Below, one piece after another: positions 59,209 to 64,000 of a stretch of 64,000 nt of DNA; positions within the stretch are counted from its first letter, which is position 1, and each line of letters begins with the position of its first letter. The notes beneath the pieces are model-generated. The model had not been told where the DNA came from. It did no database searches and saw only the letters and a list, made by a program, of their open reading frames with translations. Source of the stretch: Microbacterium gorillae (GTDB lineage Bacteria > Actinomycetota > Actinomycetes > Actinomycetales > Microbacteriaceae). Both the position numbers and the translations under genes were made by a program. The stretch is taken from the NCBI RefSeq assembly GCF_000826185.2, contig NZ_LN648875.1, positions 740,356 to 804,355 on the forward strand, in the 5' to 3' direction.

Positions 59209-60072
59209 TCATGCACCTTCCGTGTGCGAGTCGGCCGTGGCCGCCACCAGGCGGACGACGTGGCCGGAGTTGTCGGGGATCAGTTCGTCGTGATCTCCGT
59301 AGATGGTGAAGTAGCGCATCCCCACCGTGTGGTCCGGGACCGGAGCGAGGTTCGGACCCCACCACGTCTGCAGCGCGACGTGGCCGTGGTAGCCGTTCCA
59401 CGCCACGAACGCGGCGTCCTCGTTGCGGCAGACGACCTCGAGTCCGTACGTCGAGGTGTAGTGCTCGATGGCGGCGTCCACATCGGAGACGGCGAGGTTC
59501 AGGTGGCCGACGATCATCGAGGCCGGCGCCTTCGGCTGCAACGGCTGGTCCTTGATCCGCTCGTACAGCGGCGTGAAGTCCACGTGAACGTAGCCGACGT
59601 CGTACAGGTCGCCGGGCTTCAGCCCGGTCGGCCAGGTCGCGACGGGCCAGTCGACGTACACCTCGACCTCGTTGCCGTCCGGGTCATCGACGTAGATCGA
59701 CCGGGAGACGAAGTGGTCCGCGGTGTCCTTCAGCGGCCAGCCGCCCTCGATGTAGCGCTGCAGCGCCCGCTGGAACTCCAGCTCGGAGAACACCCGCAAA
59801 GCCACGTGGTAGATCCCCGCGTGCTTGTGGTCCGCCCGAGCGGCGTCCGGCTCCTCGGTCAGCACGATCAGGGTCTCGTCGCCACCGACGCCGAGGGACG
59901 CCGTGCCCTCACCACGGGACTGCAGCTGCAACCCGACCATGTTCTCGTAGAACGGGAGCGAGCGATCGATGTCGGTGACGATGAGGTTGACCGGACCCAG
60001 GCGATTGACGGTCGCGTTGGCGGCCAGCCCGGCGTCATCGGTGCCGATGCGCTCGGCGGTGAGCGTGCTCAT
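59209..60072 (-). CDS. VOC extradiol-type ring-cleavage dioxygenase (CatE-like)
   Basis: 287 residues, four beta-alpha-beta modules. First half: LGPVNLIVTDIDRSLPFYEN, GIYHVALRV and IYVDDPDGNEVEVYVDWP; second: VGHLNLAVSDVDAAIEHY and YHGHVALQTWWGPN. This is the CatE/YfiE catechol 2,3-dioxygenase pattern with the metal His in VGHLNL and the second in YHGHVALQ. The last module is short: after FTIYGDHDE it jumps to NSGHVVRL, about 25 residues less than CatE. It should open a catechol made by the dioxygenase and diol dehydrogenase. ATG overlaps the MBL stop (ATGA). Confidence 0.85.
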   Translation of the reverse strand: MSTLTAERIGTDDAGLAANATVNRLGPVNLIVTDIDRSLPFYENMVGLQLQSRGEGTASLGVGGDETLIVLTEEPDAARADHKHAGIYHVALRVFSELEFQRALQRYIEGGWPLKDTADHFVSRSIYVDDPDGNEVEVYVDWPVATWPTGLKPGDLYDVGYVHVDFTPLYERIKDQPLQPKAPASMIVGHLNLAVSDVDAAIEHYTSTYGLEVVCRNEDAAFVAWNGYHGHVALQTWWGPNLAPVPDHTVGMRYFTIYGDHDELIPDNSGHVVRLVAATADSHTEGA

Positions 60073-60989
60073 ACCCGCTCCGCCTCTCGGAACGGCGAGG
60101 TCTCCAGCGTCGGGCGCTCCTCCAGCGGGGCATAGCCACCCACCGGCGGCATGGTGCGGGCCGACACGTCGCCGCGCACGGCGAGGATCGAGCGCACCGC
60201 CGAGCGGAGGATGATGTCCTTGCCGTTGGTCGGCAGGTTGTGCTCCCACCAGGATCCGACGACGAGGTCGAAGTCGAGCGCCGCGAACGCGTCATGCAGC
60301 TGCTTGGTCGCCACCTCGTCCAGCGGCAGGAGCTGGGTCCAGCCGCCGCCCGGGATCTCACCGCTCGCGTAGCTGAAGCCCACCCAGTCCGGGTCGAGCG
60401 TGGTCAGGACGGAGTCGCCGACCAGGACCGCGTCGCGCGAGGCGACGTGCAGGATCTGGGACCCCGCGAACTGGCCGCCGACGCGCACGAGCGTGAGGTC
60501 GTCCGACAGGCTCAGCGTCTCACCGCTCCAGAACACGATGCGTGAGTCGTCGCGCATCGCCCAGGCCCGGTCGTCCTCGTGCAGGTAGACGGGGACGTCG
60601 AAGCGCTCGGCCCACTGCACCATCGAGGCGTAGTAGTGCGGGTGCGAGATGGCGATCGCGGACAGTCCGCCGCGCCGCTCGATCTCCGCGACGGTCTCGT
60701 CATCGATGAGCGTGACGCAGTCCCACAGCAGGTTGGACTCGCCGAACGGCACCAGCACGGCGCGCTGTTCGAGCCCGAACGCCGGCTCGGTCCCGATGCC
60801 GGTGAACCCGGCGTCGTCCCGGAAGACATTGCGGTGGTCCGCGCCCAGCTGCTCGACGGTCGTCCAACCGCGCGGCTGTCCGCGCCGCATCTGGTTGCGG
60901 ACATCCCAGCAGATCGGGCAGTCCACAGGAGACGCCTCGCCGAACTGGGTGCCGCAGTTGTCGCAAACCGCGTAGGACTCAGTTGCCAT
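60069..60989 (-). CDS. MBL-fold protein paralogue 2 (intact zinc ribbon, His replaced by Gln)
   Basis: 306 residues. Zinc-ribbon Cys9, Cys12, Cys24 and Cys27 (VCDNCG, CPIC) are complete. The MBL region keeps HPH at 116-118 and the Asp in VLVGDSV, but the His of the zinc site is Gln173 (VGGQFAGSQ). It may bind one metal or none. With paralogue 1, which lost the ribbon Cys but keeps the His, it shows mirror-image losses. GGAAGTG precedes the ATG. Its start overlaps the stop of the small protein by 11 bp. Confidence 0.83.
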   Translation of the reverse strand: MATESYAVCDNCGTQFGEASPVDCPICWDVRNQMRRGQPRGWTTVEQLGADHRNVFRDDAGFTGIGTEPAFGLEQRAVLVPFGESNLLWDCVTLIDDETVAEIERRGGLSAIAISHPHYYASMVQWAERFDVPVYLHEDDRAWAMRDDSRIVFWSGETLSLSDDLTLVRVGGQFAGSQILHVASRDAVLVGDSVLTTLDPDWVGFSYASGEIPGGGWTQLLPLDEVATKQLHDAFAALDFDLVVGSWWEHNLPTNGKDIILRSAVRSILAVRGDVSARTMPPVGGYAPLEERPTLETSPFREAERV

Positions 60990-61293
60990 GATCACTTCCC
61001 TCACCTTCACTTGCCGATGTTTTCCTGCTTCGCGTCAGCACCGGAATCTCCGGGTCTGCCGTTCCGAACGGCTCCTCGAGCATTCGGGAGAACGTGGCCG
61101 TCGTCTGCCACGTCAGCGCCTCGAGCTCGAGCGGATCCAGGCGGATCTGCTTCTCGAGGTGCGGCGCGATGATCTCCAGGCGCTCGCCGTTGCGGGTGTA
61201 GATCTTCCGCACGAGAACGTGGGCGAACTCATTCGCGATGTCGATGTACTCGCCCCCGGAGATGCCTTCCGGGTCTCCGCTGTTGTCAGCCAC
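60979..61293 (-). CDS. Small protein of the dioxygenase cluster, unknown
   Basis: 104 residues from a GTG overlapping the end of the alpha-subunit gene by 8 bp. Core features: EYIDIANEFAHVLVRKIYTR, GERLEIIAPHLEKQIRLDPL and LEALTWQ. No catalytic motif, membrane helix or Cys cluster. Similar small genes are known to me beside other actinobacterial ring-hydroxylating dioxygenases, without a settled function. Overlaps with both neighbours suggest an obligate partner, for instance an assembly or electron-transfer helper. Confidence 0.72.
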   Translation of the reverse strand: MADNSGDPEGISGGEYIDIANEFAHVLVRKIYTRNGERLEIIAPHLEKQIRLDPLELEALTWQTTATFSRMLEEPFGTADPEIPVLTRSRKTSASEGEGSDHGN

Positions 61294-62680
61294 GTTCGCC
61301 GTCCTGTTCCGCCGGGGTCATCGTGGTCGGGTAGTCGCCGGGACGCATGAACTGCACCCAGCGCCGCCAGAACCCGCGCAGCAGACCTTCCTCGAACGCC
61401 GGGAAGTACTTGATACCCGGACCGGAGAGGATCTCGTCGCCCTGACGCGAGATCGCGGTGCCGTTCTGCGGCATACCGAGCTGGTAGTTCAGCTGCATGT
61501 CGATCTTCTTCGCGAACGCGGTCTCGCTGGTGCGAGCGACGGCCTCCCAGGGCTCGGTGTCGTCCTGCTCGAACGTGCCGGAGGTGCCGAACGTGGCCAG
61601 GGCCGAGCGCGCGGCCTCGGTCTTCTGCTCCTCGGTCAGCCCCTTGGGGACGAGGACCCAGTTGATGAGCTCGAGCTCGGTGGGAGAGCGCGGCAGCCAG
61701 ACGCGGATCACGTGCATCGCGACCGGACCGGACTCCACGGTCTGCTGGAGCGGGAAGCCCAGTATCGAGAAGTTGGGGAAGATCGTGCCGACGTGGCTCG
61801 CCGTGCGGCGGGCGGTGTCGTACAGCTCCTCGCCGAGCGCGTCGGTGTAGAGCTCTTCGCCGTTCGGCCACATCCAGAAGCCCTTGCCGTCGTCCTCGGG
61901 ACGCACGTCCAGTGCGATCGAGTGACCGTTGCCGGCGAGCACGTGCATCACGCTCAGCGGGGCACGGGTGTCGTCCATGTAGAACGCGGTCAGGTTGACC
62001 TCGGTGAGCGACTTGTGCAGGAACATCGTGTGGTAGTCATCGCCACCGAAGTTCTCCGACGCGGTCTTCCAGTTCGCGTGGACGATCGAGCGCATCGGTT
62101 CGCCGATGACCTCCCAGCCGTCCTTGAGCTGACCGTAGACGAGGTCGAAGTACCACTTCATCTCGCCGAGGTACTCCTCGAGCGTCGGCGCCTCCGGGTC
62201 GAGCGAGGCGAAGATGAAGCCGTGCAGGTTCTCGACGTGCGCGGCCTGGATGAGACCCCACTTGCTCTTGTCCATCGAGCCGTACGCCTTGCGGAACATC
62301 GGCGCACCGGTCATCTCACCGGTGTTGGCGTAGGTCCAGCCGTGGTACGAGCAGCGGAAGTGCGAGGCGTTGCCCTTCTCCGCGCGGCAGATGAGCGCGC
62401 CGCGGTGGCGGCACGAGTCGAACAGCACGCGGACCTGGTCGTCCTCACCGCGGACGAGGACGAAGGCGTCCTTGCCGATGTAGCGGTGCACGTAGTCACC
62501 GCGGCTGGTGATCTCGCTCTCGTGGCCGACGTAGACCCAGGCGCGCGTGAAGATGCGCTCCAGCTCGCGGTCGAACAGACCCTTGTCGGTCAGGACGGAG
62601 ACCGGGAAGGTGCCCGCGTCGAGGGAGTCGTCGACGTGGTCGAGGATCTCGTCGACCTGGGGATCGAAGTGAATCGGCAT
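61286..62680 (-). CDS. Rieske aromatic ring-hydroxylating dioxygenase, alpha subunit
   Basis: 464 residues. Rieske centre C90-x-H92 ... C110-xx-H113 (CRHRGALIC, CSYHGW). Non-haem iron site His217 and His222 in GGDDYHTMFLHKS, with the bridging Asp. The catalytic domain looks closest to the NidA/PhtA-like group that dihydroxylates fused or carboxylated rings, but substrate cannot be fixed from sequence. It forms a3b3 with the beta subunit 10 bp upstream and uses the ferredoxin encoded further down. Confidence 0.94.
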   Translation of the reverse strand: MPIHFDPQVDEILDHVDDSLDAGTFPVSVLTDKGLFDRELERIFTRAWVYVGHESEITSRGDYVHRYIGKDAFVLVRGEDDQVRVLFDSCRHRGALICRAEKGNASHFRCSYHGWTYANTGEMTGAPMFRKAYGSMDKSKWGLIQAAHVENLHGFIFASLDPEAPTLEEYLGEMKWYFDLVYGQLKDGWEVIGEPMRSIVHANWKTASENFGGDDYHTMFLHKSLTEVNLTAFYMDDTRAPLSVMHVLAGNGHSIALDVRPEDDGKGFWMWPNGEELYTDALGEELYDTARRTASHVGTIFPNFSILGFPLQQTVESGPVAMHVIRVWLPRSPTELELINWVLVPKGLTEEQKTEAARSALATFGTSGTFEQDDTEPWEAVARTSETAFAKKIDMQLNYQLGMPQNGTAISRQGDEILSGPGIKYFPAFEEGLLRGFWRRWVQFMRPGDYPTTMTPAEQDGERG

Positions 62681-62690
62681 GTCCGTCTCC

Positions 62691-63227
62691 TCAGAGGAAC
62701 AGCGCCAGGTTGGCGGTCGGAAGGGTGGTGTGGTCCAGGAGGATGTGACGGCGGCGGAGCTTCAGCGCGCCGTCCACCTCGACCAGTTCGTCAACGCGCT
62801 CGCCGAGCAGCAGCGAGTACGTGGTCAGGTCGAACCGGCTGCGGTACACGAGCAGGTTCGACTTGACGTGCAGGACGCCGTCGGCGGCGCGCGTCACGCG
62901 CACGTTCGTCACGAGTCGGCGGGTGCGCGATGCCGGGTTCTCCGCCCAGGCGTAGTCGGTGTCCAGGCGCTCCACGCGCGTGCGCAAGGCGCTGTAGTTC
63001 TCGTCGAAGTGCAGCGAGGTCCGCGAGAAGCCGGGGCCGGCCTGCCGCTCGCGCGTGACGCGCACGGGCAGGACGTAGTGGATGTCCTCGTGCACCATCG
63101 CCAGCCACTCATGCAGCCGGTTGCCATCGAGCGCGTCCGCCTCCGCGTTGAGCCAGCGCTCGACGCGGAACTGCTCCTCCATGGTCGCCTCGACGGTGTC
63201 CGCCGGTGCGAGTTCAGTCTCAGCCAT
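62691..63227 (-). CDS. Aromatic ring-hydroxylating dioxygenase, beta subunit
   Basis: 178 residues, cone-shaped NTF2-like fold: FRVERWLNAEADALDGNRLH, WLAMVHEDIHYVLPVRVTR, ending RRRHILLDHTTLPTANLALFL. It is structural for the alpha subunit. Position just before alpha and normal size make the call secure. Confidence 0.94.
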   Translation of the reverse strand: MAETELAPADTVEATMEEQFRVERWLNAEADALDGNRLHEWLAMVHEDIHYVLPVRVTRERQAGPGFSRTSLHFDENYSALRTRVERLDTDYAWAENPASRTRRLVTNVRVTRAADGVLHVKSNLLVYRSRFDLTTYSLLLGERVDELVEVDGALKLRRRHILLDHTTLPTANLALFL

Positions 63228-63256
63228 GCGTAGTCCTCCCGCTCGTTCTTCGTCGA

Positions 63257-64000
63257 TCAGATCGTGAGTTCGCCGCCGTCGACCGTGAGGATCGAGCCGG
63301 TCATGAATGCGGACATGTCCGACGCCGCGAACAGCGCGACGCGGGCCACCTCGTCCGGCTTGCCGTAGCGACGCATCGGCATGCTGTCCTCGAAGGTGCC
63401 GAGCTTGCGTCCACTGGCTTCTTCGACGGCCTCAAGGTGTTCGTTCACGCCCGGAGTGTCGATGACCGTCGGCTTCAGCGCGAGGGCGCGAATGCCGCGC
63501 TTGCCGAGCTCCGCCGCGAGGATCATGGTCAGCTGCTCGATGCCGCCCTTGGAGCTGGCGTACCCGAGCATGCCGGCGTGACCCGGGTAGCGGTCGGTCA
63601 CCGTCGAGGTGGTGTTGATGATCACGCCGCCGTTGCCCGCGGCGATCATCGCGCGTGCCGCGGCGCGAGCGCCCAGGTAGCAACCGGTGAGGTTGACATC
63701 GAGCGAACGCTTCCACGTGAGCATCGGGAACTCTTCGCTCTCGACGATCTCCTCGCGGCCCATCGGCGAGTAGTGGGTGAAGTTGACCCAGACATCCAGA
63801 CGGCCGGTACGCTCCACCGCGGCCTCGGCGAGCTTGCCGACCGCCTCTTCATCGCTGACATCCACCCAGTGCGCGGTGATGTCCGTGTCGAACTTCGCCG
63901 CGAGCTCGGACGCGAGCGCCTCGGCTGCCTCCAGGTTCAGGTCGGCGAGGATCAGGTTCGCCCCGGCCTCGGCGTAACGGCGGGCGGTGGCGGCACCGAT
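63257..64000 (-). CDS. SDR, probable cis-dihydrodiol dehydrogenase, 5' end outside window
   Basis: Open from the window edge to the stop (247 residues seen), missing only the first 15 or so residues of the Rossmann motif; IGAATARRYAEAGANLILAD is visible. Tyr/Lys catalytic pair in YASSKGGIEQ and Asp in DTPGVNEHL support an active classical SDR. First visible gene of the dioxygenase operon; the usual role is to oxidise the cis-diol to the catechol that the VOC dioxygenase opens. Confidence 0.88.
   Translation of the reverse strand: MGAATARRYAEAGANLILADLNLEAAEALASELAAKFDTDITAHWVDVSDEEAVGKLAEAAVERTGRLDVWVNFTHYSPMGREEIVESEEFPMLTWKRSLDVNLTGCYLGARAAARAMIAAGNGGVIINTTSTVTDRYPGHAGMLGYASSKGGIEQLTMILAAELGKRGIRALALKPTVIDTPGVNEHLEAVEEASGRKLGTFEDSMPMRRYGKPDEVARVALFAASDMSAFMTGSILTVDGGELTI

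Overview
The window is GC-rich, tightly packed DNA with G/C-dominated third codon positions, many GTG starts, several leaderless promoters and DUF222/HNH, HxlR, PadR and SpoU genes. This fits an actinobacterium of the Microbacteriaceae, perhaps Microbacterium; the genus is an inference from gene content. No tRNA, rRNA, CRISPR array, prophage or replication origin was seen.

Layout. 1-7.6 kb: an M13 peptidase (cut by the window edge), a PadR-ABC1 kinase operon, a MATE exporter, a lipoprotein, an alpha/beta hydrolase-TetR pair and a SpoU methylase. 7.7-12.8 kb: a metal-handling block on the plus strand (MntH, membrane protein, CopC broken by a 74-bp duplication, PCu(A)C chaperone, DyP peroxidase, MntR-like regulator). 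12.8-16.7 kb: nucleoside hydrolase, SDR, YdeI-like protein with a coupled 35-aa membrane peptide, HxlR regulator and a DUF1761 protein. 17.0-25.6 kb: one eight-gene operon, transcribed leftward, with a flavin phenol hydroxylase, maleylacetate reductase, intradiol hydroxyquinol dioxygenase and a complete LivKGFHM-type importer; this is a resorcinol/hydroxyquinol uptake and degradation unit. An IS481 remnant and a four-gene VOC-ArsR-SRPBCC-MFS resistance-type module (25.7-29 kb) now separate it from an AraC regulator (29.1-30.1 kb), its likely former neighbour.

30-39 kb: pyrE, a small membrane protein, a LacI-controlled sugar ABC operon with a ROK kinase, MarR, PEBP and exonuclease III. 39-41.5 kb: a MobA-like 3-hydroxybenzoate 4-hydroxylase with a MarR regulator. 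41.5-47 kb: a two-component system and an ABC-2 exporter flanked by two paralogous FMN reductases; the same G/C-rich palindrome lies at the same distance from the -10 box of both the kinase and the exporter. 47-55.3 kb: GH15 glucanase-type enzyme, G6PDH, frameshifted DUF222-HNH gene, VOC protein and a sulfatase. 55.5-64 kb: a leftward aromatic ring-hydroxylating dioxygenase operon (SDR, beta, alpha, small unknown protein, metallo-beta-lactamase (MBL)-fold protein, VOC extradiol dioxygenase, ferredoxin, atypical SDR, second MBL-fold protein, CocE-type hydrolase).

Two themes stand out. First, six short tandem duplications (39-282 bp) sit at or across gene 3' ends (copC, lacI, the flavin hydroxylase, HNH, sulfatase) or in a 3'-3' intergenic gap. 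Some look like real, diverged repeats; the lacI copy has its differences packed around the junction and looks like an assembly artefact. Second, the dioxygenase operon carries two MBL-fold paralogues with complementary losses (one lacks a zinc-ribbon Cys, the other a zinc-binding His), an atypical SDR and a small unknown protein whose gene overlaps both neighbours. Together these suggest an aromatic pathway whose steps after ring attack are not the textbook set.
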